Assembly: GCF_030863805.1 (NCBI RefSeq)
Contig: NZ_CP132957.1
Span: forward strand, 1,550,001-1,614,000
Source: Kineothrix sp. MB12-C1
GTDB lineage: Bacteria > Bacillota > Clostridia > Lachnospirales > Lachnospiraceae
Length of the DNA stretch: 64,000 nucleotides
Reading direction: 5' to 3'
The notes under the pieces: generated by a model
Seen by the model: only the letters and a program-made list of their open reading frames with translations
What the model was told of the DNA's origin: nothing
The model's database searches: none
Shown here: positions 34,277 to 43,639 of the stretch, in pieces
Numbering within the stretch: position 1 is the stretch's first letter
Layout of the letters: every line of letters starts with the position of its first letter
Position numbers and translations under genes: made by a program

Positions 34277-37270
34277 TTACGCTTTTTTCATGCTTTTCCC
34301 ACTTTTTACGGAACGGATTGCAAACACGCCCCAAAGGATCAAAGCCGCAATAATGGTAATATCCACAAATATCATCACCAGCATCCATATCGGCAGCAGA
34401 TAGCCATCTGCTTGGATACTCATGGCATTGCTGTTGACAACCGAATACAAAATATTCTTTGTCGCCTGACGAAGAAGCTTAATCTGCGTTGCATCATCAG
34501 CCATGGCAAATGTCTTGGCATCCTGCGTTAAGAACAGGTCGCCGCCGGCACGAATCATCTCGTCCACGTGTGTATAGGTATTTAAGCTATAGTCCGTAAT
34601 GACCGAACCATGGAAGCCCCATTCATCACGAAGCACCTGTGTAAGCAGTGCATAGCTGCCTCCTGCCCATTTCATACCTAAACGGTTGAAGGAAGACATC
34701 ATGCCTGTTGCCCCGCCTTCTTTCACTGTAATCTCAAAAGGCAACAGATAAATCTCCCGCATTGCCTGTTCATTCGCCCATACGAGAATACCGTTATATT
34801 CACGATCCGTCTCCTGATCGTTGATTGCAAAATGCTTCACGTAACAGTAGACGCCCTTTTTCTCTGCTCCCCGAATCACACCCGCGGCGAATTTGCCGGA
34901 CAGCAGGCCGTCCTCGCTGTAGTATTCCCAGTTTCTTCCTGCAAAAGGAGAACGGTGGATATTCACGGCCGGTGCATACCAACCGGAATAAGGCAATCCG
35001 TCACCTTTTTCATTGCCTGCAAGACCTTCTTCACCTACCAGCTCGCCCATTCTCTCTGCCAGAGCAACATTCCAGGTGGAGCCCATTACACATTCTGCCT
35101 GATAAGCACAAGTCCCGTATACGACTGATTCCGATAAAAAGCTCGTAAACCCGCTAGGACCATCTGCATCTATCGTGAGCGGTTTGCCGACTACCCCGTC
35201 AATGCCCTTTACTTCATTGGTGCGGAAAGCGCCGAAACCGACCAGATTCTTCATCTCCTCAAGGGATATTTCATCCAGCAGCGTTTCCCAGCGCGGGTCA
35301 TCGAAGGACACCTCTCCTACGTAACTTCCGTCCTCGGCATAAAGCATATCCCTCAGAGACAGCCCGTTATTTACCGGTGTGGCAGAGGGCGCATCTCCCG
35401 TTACTTCCCATGGCTTCCCTTCATCAGGCTCTGTGTATTTACGCTTGATCGATTCATCTAGCGCTTCCTTTAATTCATCTGTCAGGGTTCTTTCACTGTC
35501 GTCCAAATAGGCTGTGGGAACCGTACCGGCAAAATCTTTACGGGATACATAGGATGCATAGGTGTCCGTCCCGAAAATACCGGCACTCACATCATCAAAT
35601 GCATTTACAACTTCTGCTTCTTCGCCGTCTGCATTCATATCAGTGGGCATCTGCACACTGTCATTCAAGGTATATACTGCACTCGCCTTCGCCGTATGTG
35701 AATCGCTTCCTACGATGATATTGTAATCCCCTGCTTCCAGCTCGTAGCCGCTGAAACCATTCTCATTGGCGTCCGCATAGTCATAAGACTTCATATTCTT
35801 CACATCCAGAGTAAGCGTAATCGTCTCTTCTTCTCCCGGAGCCAGAAGTCCTGTTTTGGCAAAATCACCTAAAACAACATGTGCCTTTTCAATTGCAGGC
35901 CCTTCATAATCATAAGGTGCGCTGTAATACAACTCTACAACATCTTTTCCTGCATAATCTCCGGTATTTTTAACCGTCACGGATACCTCTAGCGTATCAT
36001 CTGCCGTAATAGTGCTTCCATCAGCTTCCGCAAAGGAAACATTCCAGTCAAACGTAGTATAGGAAAGACCATACCCGAAGGGATAGACTACGCTGTCTTC
36101 ATACCATGTGGACTGCGGGTTCTTTGCCGTCTCCTCATGTCCGCGGGTCTCATAATAACGATATCCTACATAAATACCTTCTTCATAGTTTACAAAAGCA
36201 TAATCCGTTTTGTCACCGCCATAGAGATAACGGTTGCCGAATTCACTTCCATAAATGCCGCTATTGTACCAGGTCGGATCCATCGTAAAATCTGCAACCC
36301 AGGTATCTACCGTATGACCGGAGGGGCTAATCTGGTTCCCTTCCGTATCTATTCCTGTCAAAATCTGTCCCAAAGCCATAACACCCGTTGCCCCCGGAAA
36401 TCCCATCCAGAGAATGGAATCGATTCCTTCATCTGCCTTTAATTCCGGTATTTCCATGGTGGTACCCACATTCAGAACAACAATAACATTGGAAAAATTA
36501 TCTTTTACATGCTCCAAAAGCGCTTTTTCATTTGCGTCCAATTTCAGATAATGGCTATCCGCAGAGGAAGCCCCCGAAACGGCGCCGCCGCCAAAACTGT
36601 CTGCCATTGTCCTGGGAAGGTCAAAGCCTTCTCCGCCGATTCTGGAGAAAACAACGATTGCCGCATCCTGATAATCTGCATAACTGCCCGTCACATCAGA
36701 TGTATAAGAATCCATCTGCGTTTCCCCTGTTTCGAAACCGGGCAGCCTCTGTCCTGATGTCATGGCAGGATTTGCCGGTCTTCCGCTGCCGGATTTGCCG
36801 GAATTTTCATAAAAACCCTTAAGTGTTTCATTATAGGAGATTCCCGCTGCATCCAGACTCTCATATAACGTCTTATGCGTTGCTGAATTACTACTGCTGC
36901 CGGAACCGGAACCGGAATAAACAATATTCACCGAGTTCTTGCCGAACACACTGACACGTACGCCATCTGCAGACAGGGGAAGTACGTCATTTTCATTTTT
37001 GAGAAGTACGATTCCTTCCTTTTCCACCTCGACCACAAAATCATTTGCTGCGTTTAATACTTCTTCCTTACTGGAATACTGTCTGTCATACCATTCAACT
37101 CTGTTATCTTCTACCACATTGGCGCGTTCTCCGCCAAAAACAAGGCTTAATGAATTTGTAACAATGGGCACGCTCAATAGAACAGCCGTTACCGTAATTT
37201 CCAGAACAAGTACGATAGCTGTCACAATAAACCAGATTTTTGTTTTTTTATGAGCCCAAATAAAACCCAT
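34277..37270 (-). CDS. Membrane-bound GH3 glycosidase with reversed domain order
   Basis: 997 residues. Order: cytoplasmic start, membrane helix (about 11-38); GH3 C-terminal-type alpha/beta domain (about 70-350, LLKNENDVLPLS, GYGLSYTTFDW at its end); fibronectin III-like domain (about 400-520); then the GH3 N-terminal-type barrel (about 595-930) with GRNWEYYSEDG, KHFAINDQE and nucleophile Asp893 in SVITDYS; and a second membrane helix (about 959-985) with a basic tail. It should therefore sit on the outer face, anchored at both ends. Reversed GH3 order is known from rumen bacteria such as Butyrivibrio. A Ser/Gly-rich stretch (SGSGSGSSSNS) near 118 is notable. AAGGAG precedes the start. It is third in an operon after a surface lipoprotein GH3 and a CBM-like lipoprotein. 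Confidence 0.92.
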   Translation of the reverse strand: MGFIWAHKKTKIWFIVTAIVLVLEITVTAVLLSVPIVTNSLSLVFGGERANVVEDNRVEWYDRQYSSKEEVLNAANDFVVEVEKEGIVLLKNENDVLPLSADGVRVSVFGKNSVNIVYSGSGSGSSSNSATHKTLYESLDAAGISYNETLKGFYENSGKSGSGRPANPAMTSGQRLPGFETGETQMDSYTSDVTGSYADYQDAAIVVFSRIGGEGFDLPRTMADSFGGGAVSGASSADSHYLKLDANEKALLEHVKDNFSNVIVVLNVGTTMEIPELKADEGIDSILWMGFPGATGVMALGQILTGIDTEGNQISPSGHTVDTWVADFTMDPTWYNSGIYGSEFGNRYLYGGDKTDYAFVNYEEGIYVGYRYYETRGHEETAKNPQSTWYEDSVVYPFGYGLSYTTFDWNVSFAEADGSTITADDTLEVSVTVKNTGDYAGKDVVELYYSAPYDYEGPAIEKAHVVLGDFAKTGLLAPGEEETITLTLDVKNMKSYDYADANENGFSGYELEAGDYNIIVGSDSHTAKASAVYTLNDSVQMPTDMNADGEEAEVVNAFDDVSAGIFGTDTYASYVSRKDFAGTVPTAYLDDSERTLTDELKEALDESIKRKYTEPDEGKPWEVTGDAPSATPVNNGLSLRDMLYAEDGSYVGEVSFDDPRWETLLDEISLEEMKNLVGFGAFRTNEVKGIDGVVGKPLTIDADGPSGFTSFLSESVVYGTCAYQAECVMGSTWNVALAERMGELVGEEGLAGNEKGDGLPYSGWYAPAVNIHRSPFAGRNWEYYSEDGLLSGKFAAGVIRGAEKKGVYCYVKHFAINDQETDREYNGILVWANEQAMREIYLLPFEITVKEGGATGMMSSFNRLGMKWAGGSYALLTQVLRDEWGFHGSVITDYSLNTYTHVDEMIRAGGDLFLTQDAKTFAMADDATQIKLLRQATKNILYSVVNSNAMSIQADGYLLPIWMLVMIFVDITIIAALILWGVFAIRSVKSGKSMKKA

Positions 37271-37331
37271 AATTATCTCCTTTTCTACCGCGGCTTCTTA
37301 TTTCCGGTCCGCGGGAATAATTTTTAACGAT

Positions 37332-37434
37332 GTGATGTTGATACCTACGGATTGTTACGCACTTTGTGCTCTCACAATCCCAACCCTAACTTAAGTTAGG
37401 GTACAACATTCGGAATCCGCCCTGGTATCATCAT
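37332..37434. other. Nested inverted repeats with a 20-bp palindrome
   Basis: In the 165-bp gap between two genes of one operon: ATGTTGATACC and GGTATCATCAT frame the unit (one mismatch). Inside are GGATTGT/ACAATCC (37350-37381) and the gapless palindrome accctaacttaagttagggt (37383-37402). No T-run follows, so it is not a standard terminator. Confidence 0.5.
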
Positions 37435-37435
37435 A

Positions 37436-38080
37436 TTATTCAATGTTTTCTACAACTTCTTCCATGGAAAGCGCTGCGCCTGCCGTAATCTTCAGACAGT
37501 CAATAGAAGGTGCACTTGGCATATTGCCGCGGTAGGTATTATCACCGGCAACAAAAACAATTACATTCTCACCTACTTTCAACTGGATTTCGCCAAGGTT
37601 CTTTGTTTTGAAATTCTCCTGATTGCTCGCATCCGTACCGTTATCTGTCGTAAACTCCTCATACTGAACGGCTTCACCATTTACAGTAACTACGAAGCTT
37701 GTAGGATTCCATGTACAGTTTCCTAATGTATTAGAGCCAAGTACTGCTTTCAGCGTAGCTGTCGTATCCGCATCCGATGTGATCACAAAGGTAATCGGAC
37801 TTCCCACGCCAAGCTCTCCTACATAAAAACCATTGCTCGCATTGGCATTTTCTTTTGCAAGACCGATGCCTGTCGGGGAACCGGATACTCCAAGCCCCTC
37901 CAATCCTTCCAGTACAGTGTATTCTGCTTCAAAGATAAATTCTGTTCCGTCCGCTTCTACCACCTCATTATTCGCTTCTTCCGTAGGTTGGCTTCCGGCT
38001 TCTGTACCGCCGCCTCCGCAGGCAGTCATCAACACCATTGCTGCCGTCATAAGCAAAGCTGTTATTACTCTCTTTTTCAT
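37436..38080 (-). CDS. Surface lipoprotein with CBM6/35-like sugar-binding domain
   Basis: 214 residues. Signal peptide with lipobox LMTACG (Cys21), a Gly/Glu-rich linker to about 45, then a single beta-sandwich domain beginning FIFEAEYTVLEG and ending SIDCLKITA, typical of CBM6/CBM35-like modules (a Glu-Ala-Glu calcium site is seen in FEAEY). No catalytic domain is present. It lies between two surface GH3 enzymes with reversed order and is co-oriented with them, so it may hold oligosaccharide near these enzymes. AGGAGG lies nine bases before ATG. The family is assigned from pattern, not a database hit; another galactose-binding-like fold is possible. Confidence 0.75.
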   Translation of the reverse strand: MKKRVITALLMTAAMVLMTACGGGGTEAGSQPTEEANNEVVEADGTEFIFEAEYTVLEGLEGLGVSGSPTGIGLAKENANASNGFYVGELGVGSPITFVITSDADTTATLKAVLGSNTLGNCTWNPTSFVVTVNGEAVQYEEFTTDNGTDASNQENFKTKNLGEIQLKVGENVIVFVAGDNTYRGNMPSAPSIDCLKITAGAALSMEEVVENIE

Positions 38081-38105
38081 TACATCACTCCTCCTGATTT
38101 AGTGA

Positions 38106-38145
38106 AACAGATGCACTTGCCTACCGCGCTGCAACTGCATCTGTT
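38106..38145 (-). other. Stem-loop upstream of the CBM-like lipoprotein gene
   Basis: AACAGATGCA (38106-38115) pairs perfectly with TGCATCTGTT (38136-38145), 25 bases ahead of the lipoprotein start and after the GH3 stop. No T-run on the minus strand. Possibly mRNA stabilising. Confidence 0.5.
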
Positions 38146-38180
38146 CCGATTTATTTTTTCTTATTATTTATTCCCTATGA

Positions 38181-41100
38181 TTAGTTAGCAACTATAAGCG
38201 GAAGCTCAATAGAAGCCGGTTCATAACCCGTTGCTTCTGCTGTAATCTTAATCGTGTAGTCGCCTGCTGCAGACGGCGTTCCGCCGATAATACCGGTTGC
38301 CGCATCAAAAGTCATGCCCTCCGGCAATCCTTCTACCGCATAAGCAATATCAGAATATGCATAGTAGGTATTTAAAACAGCAGTATTCAACGCTTCTGAA
38401 GTATATGCTTCACCAACCTTGCCATCTGCCAGTGTGATAGCAACATCTTCACCATCAACTTCAATGGTATCTGTATAAATTATCTTCGTACCCTTGGGAA
38501 GCTGCATCGCATTACTGTTTGCGACCATGTACAAGATCTGCTTGGCAGCATCCTGCATACAGTGAATTGTAATATTCTGTGCATCTTGATCCATAGCAAG
38601 TATCTCTTCTACATCCAGATATACGCCGCCTTCAATACCATAAACCTTGGCATCTAACATCATATTAGCGCCTGCCTTGATCAACTGATATGCATTACAG
38701 GAATTGTATATTACGATATCCGTCACAACAGCACCATCGAATCCCCACTCGTCACGGGTAATCTGGTTCATAACACCATAGCTTCCAGAACACCACGTCT
38801 TGCCGATTCTGGTAAAGGATCCCATTGCGAAAGTAGCTTCGCCTTCTTCTACTGCTTGCTGATACCCTTTCAGGTAAACTTCTCTGGCTGTCTGCTCTGT
38901 CATCCATGCGGACAGACCATCCATTCCCGTACCGGTCGATATAGGTCCAAAACGATATGTCATAGCACCGCCGCCGTCATTATGGAATGCAAAATGCTTC
39001 AGCGTAATATAGCATCCCTTTGATTTTGCACCCTGAGATACGTTAGCAGCCAGACTTCCTGTCAGGAAAGGATCTTCAGAATAATACTCTGATACTCGGC
39101 TATCAAAAGGGGAACGATGAATGTTCATACCCGGTGCATACCACCCGGTATAGCTGTATACGATTCCGCCCGATACCGTGCTGTTGCCCCACAAGCCCTG
39201 CTCACCGATTATTTCTCCCATCTGATAAAGAAGGTCTTTATTAAAGGTAGCTGCAATCATAGGCTCTGATCCAAAGTAGTTGAACCTGTCATTTGTATCG
39301 GTGTAGTTACCTGTCCATCCCTTAGGGCCATCGGTATCACGTGAATATGGTTTGCCGATATACGGTACGCCGACGGAATTGAATCCGCCTATATTGACTA
39401 ATTCTGCTAATTCCTCTAACGTCAGTTGTTCCACCAATTCCTGATATCTTTCATCGTCTGCGTCCGCGCCGATCAAATCGGACAAAACTATGGAATATTT
39501 ATCTGCTGTACGATTTGCAGCATCTGTCTCATAAACAGGTGTGCCGATCGCCGCCGCATCATAATAAGCGTTGTATGCCGCATCGTCATAGTCCCATGTA
39601 GCATATTCCTCTTCAGAGATTTCTTTTACAGCCTCAAATCCATCCGGCATTGTTCCTTTAAAATCACTGCGGGATAAAGCTGTATATCCTTCGCTTGCAA
39701 AACCTTCTGTTACATCGTCCAGAGCATTGGTAATCTCCGCACCTGTAACCGCTTCATTGCACAATTCCTTCTGCGCAACAGTGTAATTAAAGCTGGCGTC
39801 ATTGGAGCTCATACCATAGTGAGCATTTCCTGCAATCTTAACATTATAAGTACCTGCATCCAAAACATATGTCTTATCTGTCACATCATCGTAGGAAGCC
39901 ATATCGGAAACATCGATGGAAACCTGTACGACCTCGCTTGCGCCCGGTTCAAGCATACCTGTCTTTGCATAATCTCCGAGAACAACATATGATTTTTCAA
40001 TCACCGTATCATTGCCTGTTTCCTCTGTGCCGTAAGGAGCCGTATAATATAACTGGACAACTTCCTTACCTGCGACATCTCCGGTATTGGTTACTTTGAC
40101 GTCAAATGTCAGAGTATCCGCTTTGGTCACCGTAGAATCTGCTGCTGCAGAAGGAGTAACTTCCCATGTAAAGTCAGTATAGGAAAGACCATAACCGAAG
40201 GGATAGTTTACATTCGTATTCCACCATGCATCCTCCGTGCCTGATTTGTTTTCTTCATAGCTTCTGGTTTCATAATATCTGTAACCTACATAAATGCCTT
40301 CTTCATAACCTACGGACCATGTATTTACCGGTTCGCCGTTTACACTGTACTGGGTATAACCGGTCATTGTGCCGTTGCCGTCTTCCCCCTGTGCAGTTTC
40401 ACTGGTTCTGGTGTTGAAAATCTCGTAAGACGGGTTCTGTGTAAAATCTACCGCCCAAGTATCGACCGTTCTGCCGGAAGGATTTACTTCACCGGCAATA
40501 ACTCTCCCCAGCACCTCAAATCCGTTGTCGCCGGGCTCGCCGATATTCAGAATCGCATCCACTGCATCATTTTTTTGAATTTGTGCAATTTCAATCGGAG
40601 TACAGCTATTTATCAGTACAATAACTTTATCAAAATTTGCATCTGCATAATCAATCAGATCATACTGCTCATCATCAAGTTGCAGGGAATGAATTCTACC
40701 GTCCTTTGCAATCTCACCGGTACCGCGGGAGATGACAACCATAGCCGCATCGCCGTACTCTCCCAGGGATGCTTTCCATTCATCAGTCCCGGAAGCTTTT
40801 GCAAAATCATCTGCAACCAGAATATCGGAAGTCTTCTTGGGAACATTCCCTTGCTCATCTGCCTCCGCTCCTTCTACATCCTCTGATGCCCACTGGGTGT
40901 AGAGGTCAAGGACTGTTTTGTTCAGAGCAAACCCTGCATCTTCCATGCCGGAGATCACGGTAGCCTGTGCAATAGCTGCTCCACCGGAAGCATCAACGAC
41001 GTTATGGCTGGCACCTGCATTCGGATCGATTGCAGCGTAACCAAGCAGCGTGACTTTTGCGCCGCTTGCAAGCGGAAGCGCAGCACCTTCATTCTTGAAA

Positions 41101-41360
41101 AGGATCATACCCTCCTCAGAAATCTTCACATTTAAATCAAGTCCCGCCTGTAATGCTTCTGCCTTACTTGCATATGCAGACTCATACAGAACGGGGGTTT
41201 CCGATAACTCTGTCTGTGTTTCTTCTGAATTCACAGATGTTTTCGGTGTTTCGGTTGTACTTTCAGTCTGTCCCGCATTGTTTCCGCAGGCTGTAAGACC
41301 AAGTACAAGAGCTCCGGATAAGATCAGAGCCATTAATCTTTTAAACTTTTTCTCGATCAT
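38181..41360 (-). CDS. Surface lipoprotein GH3 glycosidase, reversed order, with Ig-like tail
   Basis: 1059 residues from MIEKKFKRLM, with GGGAGGG ahead of this ATG. Signal peptide with lipobox LTAC (Cys26) and a Thr/Glu/Ser linker. GH3 C-terminal-type domain first (about 60-370, ILFKNEGAALPL), fibronectin III-like domain (about 440-540), then the barrel (about 640-950) with SEYYSEDPF, KHFAFH and a candidate nucleophile Asp881 in AVVTDIV. A C-terminal putative Ig domain follows (about 965-1057, GLPEGMTFDAATGIIGGTPS). The usual aromatic after the nucleophile (DW/DY) is Ile here, so specificity or activity may be altered. First gene of a three-gene surface operon; a LytTR-type site pair lies upstream at 41446-41475. 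Confidence 0.92.
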   Translation of the reverse strand: MIEKKFKRLMALILSGALVLGLTACGNNAGQTESTTETPKTSVNSEETQTELSETPVLYESAYASKAEALQAGLDLNVKISEEGMILFKNEGAALPLASGAKVTLLGYAAIDPNAGASHNVVDASGGAAIAQATVISGMEDAGFALNKTVLDLYTQWASEDVEGAEADEQGNVPKKTSDILVADDFAKASGTDEWKASLGEYGDAAMVVISRGTGEIAKDGRIHSLQLDDEQYDLIDYADANFDKVIVLINSCTPIEIAQIQKNDAVDAILNIGEPGDNGFEVLGRVIAGEVNPSGRTVDTWAVDFTQNPSYEIFNTRTSETAQGEDGNGTMTGYTQYSVNGEPVNTWSVGYEEGIYVGYRYYETRSYEENKSGTEDAWWNTNVNYPFGYGLSYTDFTWEVTPSAAADSTVTKADTLTFDVKVTNTGDVAGKEVVQLYYTAPYGTEETGNDTVIEKSYVVLGDYAKTGMLEPGASEVVQVSIDVSDMASYDDVTDKTYVLDAGTYNVKIAGNAHYGMSSNDASFNYTVAQKELCNEAVTGAEITNALDDVTEGFASEGYTALSRSDFKGTMPDGFEAVKEISEEEYATWDYDDAAYNAYYDAAAIGTPVYETDAANRTADKYSIVLSDLIGADADDERYQELVEQLTLEELAELVNIGGFNSVGVPYIGKPYSRDTDGPKGWTGNYTDTNDRFNYFGSEPMIAATFNKDLLYQMGEIIGEQGLWGNSTVSGGIVYSYTGWYAPGMNIHRSPFDSRVSEYYSEDPFLTGSLAANVSQGAKSKGCYITLKHFAFHNDGGGAMTYRFGPISTGTGMDGLSAWMTEQTAREVYLKGYQQAVEEGEATFAMGSFTRIGKTWCSGSYGVMNQITRDEWGFDGAVVTDIVIYNSCNAYQLIKAGANMMLDAKVYGIEGGVYLDVEEILAMDQDAQNITIHCMQDAAKQILYMVANSNAMQLPKGTKIIYTDTIEVDGEDVAITLADGKVGEAYTSEALNTAVLNTYYAYSDIAYAVEGLPEGMTFDAATGIIGGTPSAAGDYTIKITAEATGYEPASIELPLIVAN

Positions 41361-41414
41361 TTTTTCCCTCCCTTTTTCTCGCCTATTTTTAAAGAACTTA
41401 GGCAATTAAAATAT

Positions 41415-41475
41415 ATCATAGTTTTTCCTCTTTTGACTTGGTTTACACAAACTGTCCTTTTTTTTCGTAAACTGT
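41415..41475 (-). promoter_or_regulatory. LytTR-type direct repeats and -10 box before the GH3 operon
   Basis: On the minus strand, acagtttacg (41475-41466) and acagtttgtg (41455-41446) are direct repeats with starts 20 bases apart, close to the LytTR consensus of 9-mers spaced by 12 +/- 1. They end two bases before the -35 position of a promoter with -10 TATGAT (41420-41415) and a poor -35 (AACCAA), as expected for an activated promoter. A LytTR regulator is encoded just upstream. Confidence 0.5.
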
Positions 41476-41528
41476 TTTAAATATGTCTATATTAAACAAA
41501 TTTGAACATGCATCTTTGTATAGATTGC

Positions 41529-42848
41529 TCAATCATATTTTTCTTTCTGTTGAAAAGGTATCAATATTGTTAATTTAAACCATTTATCCTCTACATTGAT
41601 ACGTACCGCACCGCCATATTTCTTCACTGTATGCATAATACTCTTTATGCCATAACCGTGAAATTCACTTTTGTGAGTTTTCGTTGTCTTAATTTCCCCC
41701 TCTGAACTTTTCAATTTTCCTTCAAAATAATTCTCAAACCGCATAATCAGAAAGTCCTTTTGGGAGAAAACAGCCAGATGAATCAGCCTTTTTTCCTTAT
41801 CGGGAACCTCTTTTTCACACTCGATGGCATTGTCCAAAGCATTTCCAAAAATTGTACAGATATCCATGATATCCATAAAATCCAAAAGCTTACCATCCAC
41901 CACACAGTTAAGGGATATCCCAAAATTCTCACATATTACGCTTTTACCGGTCAGCATTGAATCCAGCACCTTATTTCCGGTCTTGTTCTGCACCTCGTAG
42001 TAATGGATTTCCTCCTCCATCCTATCCAAGAAAGTCATTCGTTTTTCAGGATTCTCCTCTGCACGCAGCAATGCTATCTGATGCTTTAAGTCATGATATT
42101 TATAATTGATAAAATCAATGCTTTCCTTTGACATCTGATATTGAAGATAATGATTTTGAATCACATTCTGCATGACAGCCAGCTCCTGTTTCATGCGAAA
42201 CTGGTAACGCTGTAAATAGTACGCATACATAATCGCTGTTCCGCCCATATCCACCAGAGTCCGAACGACGGCAATCGCTCCCTGATAGGAAGTGCTGAAA
42301 GGCGTTTCCATCGATATAAAACTTAAATTGCTGACAGTAAAAGCAGACACCGCAATCAGTAATGCCGCGCCAAGCTCCCCAAACGTCACATCCAGCGTTC
42401 CTTCCACCAGCTTCTGGTGCCGAAACAGCCAGCCATAGAAGCCATAAAGCACCCCGTAAATGAGGAGCATAATACCCAAACTGACCATCTGAGATTTTCC
42501 TTTGTAAAAAAAAGAATGTAAAAGCCACTCAAAAGATGCAGCAAATTCCGCAAAAACAAAAGCTTGAACCCCTATATAAACCGCATCCTTCCATTTTCCC
42601 TCAGAACCGAAATAAATAAAAATAATCATCAAAGCCGCGGCTATCATCATACAGGGAATCCAAAAAATAATATTCACATCGGCTGTCACTGTAAGAAAAA
42701 ATATCTGAAAAATAAGCCCGCCCAATGCATAAACACAAAAACTCTTCCCTTTGAACCTTTTCTGCATATTCAAGAGATATACCATGCAAGCCGCCCATTC
42801 CGCAATTGCGGTATAAAGCCTCGGAATATCCAACAAGTTATTATCCAT
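41529..42848 (-). CDS. GHKL-type sensor histidine kinase (AgrC/LytTR-partner class)
   Basis: 439 residues from MDNNLLDIPRLY, two bases after the response-regulator stop; the frame continues upstream inside that gene and is not used. About six to seven membrane helices fill residues 10-205. A coiled linker contains the phospho-acceptor motif YKYHDLKHQIA, then a GHKL ATPase domain (about 330-435) with FGNALDNAIE (N box) and FHGYGIKSI (G box). It should sense a peptide or other extracellular cue and phosphorylate the LytTR regulator. No agrB/agrD-like peptide genes are visible. Confidence 0.9.
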   Translation of the reverse strand: MDNNLLDIPRLYTAIAEWAACMVYLLNMQKRFKGKSFCVYALGGLIFQIFFLTVTADVNIIFWIPCMMIAAALMIIFIYFGSEGKWKDAVYIGVQAFVFAEFAASFEWLLHSFFYKGKSQMVSLGIMLLIYGVLYGFYGWLFRHQKLVEGTLDVTFGELGAALLIAVSAFTVSNLSFISMETPFSTSYQGAIAVVRTLVDMGGTAIMYAYYLQRYQFRMKQELAVMQNVIQNHYLQYQMSKESIDFINYKYHDLKHQIALLRAEENPEKRMTFLDRMEEEIHYYEVQNKTGNKVLDSMLTGKSVICENFGISLNCVVDGKLLDFMDIMDICTIFGNALDNAIECEKEVPDKEKRLIHLAVFSQKDFLIMRFENYFEGKLKSSEGEIKTTKTHKSEFHGYGIKSIMHTVKKYGGAVRINVEDKWFKLTILIPFQQKEKYD

Positions 42849-42850
42849 CC

Positions 42851-43558
42851 CTATTTCACCTCTCCCCAGTAGCTTGTCAGCGCTTCCATAAAGCCATTTC
42901 GTCTGGGGCGGCTTAAAAGCAGTTTTTCTCCCCTGACAACGGCGCAACCATCCTGCACACTATCCACATAGGCCAAATTAATTAAATATCCCTTATTTCC
43001 CCTGTAAAAATCAAATTCAGAGAGCATATCCTCCGCATTCTTCATCGCCCCCGGGGACTCTATATTTTTCCCGACGGTATGGTAAATCAGAGTATGGTTC
43101 TGACTTTCCACATAATAAATATCCGCCACATCAATACGGGCAATCCCCCCCCGAAGTTTTATTACAATGGTGTGCTGCGTTCTTTTTTTCAACCGCTTGA
43201 TAGCCCGGTTCAGCCGTTCGGAAAAAGCAAAATAGGATATGGGTTTCACTACATAATCCAGCGCATCTACCTCGTAGCCACGGATAGCATACTGACGCAG
43301 ATTCGTGATGAAAATAATGATTACCTCCGTATCCACCTCGCGGATAGCCTCCGCCGTAGTCATTCCGTCCATAAACCGCATCTGAATATCCAGGAGGATA
43401 ATGTCAAACTGTGCTTTATAATTCTCTACAATTTCATCCCCGTCCGTAAACAGATGAATATCAAAAGTTTCCTGCCTCTCTTCCTCATACCGATGCAAAA
43501 AGCCTTCCAACTGTTTCGCATACATCACTTCATCTTCCACAATTGCAATGCGCATCAT
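42851..43558 (-). CDS. LytTR-family response regulator
   Basis: 235 residues from MMRIAIVEDE, nine bases after GGGAGGA. Receiver domain 1-120 with the acidic pair EDE and phospho-acceptor Asp in ILLDIQM; Lys in VVKPISY. The LytTR DNA-binding domain follows (about 135-232: GGIARIDVADIYYVESQNHTL, FYRGNKGYLINLAYVDSV, LLLSRPRR). Such regulators bind paired 9-mers upstream of -35 boxes; a fitting pair lies before the GH3 operon at 41446-41475. It is the first gene of the pair with the GHKL kinase. Confidence 0.93.
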   Translation of the reverse strand: MMRIAIVEDEVMYAKQLEGFLHRYEEERQETFDIHLFTDGDEIVENYKAQFDIILLDIQMRFMDGMTTAEAIREVDTEVIIIFITNLRQYAIRGYEVDALDYVVKPISYFAFSERLNRAIKRLKKRTQHTIVIKLRGGIARIDVADIYYVESQNHTLIYHTVGKNIESPGAMKNAEDMLSEFDFYRGNKGYLINLAYVDSVQDGCAVVRGEKLLLSRPRRNGFMEALTSYWGEVK

Positions 43559-43639
43559 AAAATTTAATCCTCCCATTATCAGCTTCTTATATATTTAAAC
43601 TATCATTTCTTGCTGTATCCATAATTACACATTTCCTTT

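Noticed and set aside
42851-42947. N-terminal extension of the GHKL kinase inside the response-regulator gene
   Set aside because: Out of frame with a conserved LytTR domain; the MDNN start has suitable spacing after the regulator stop.
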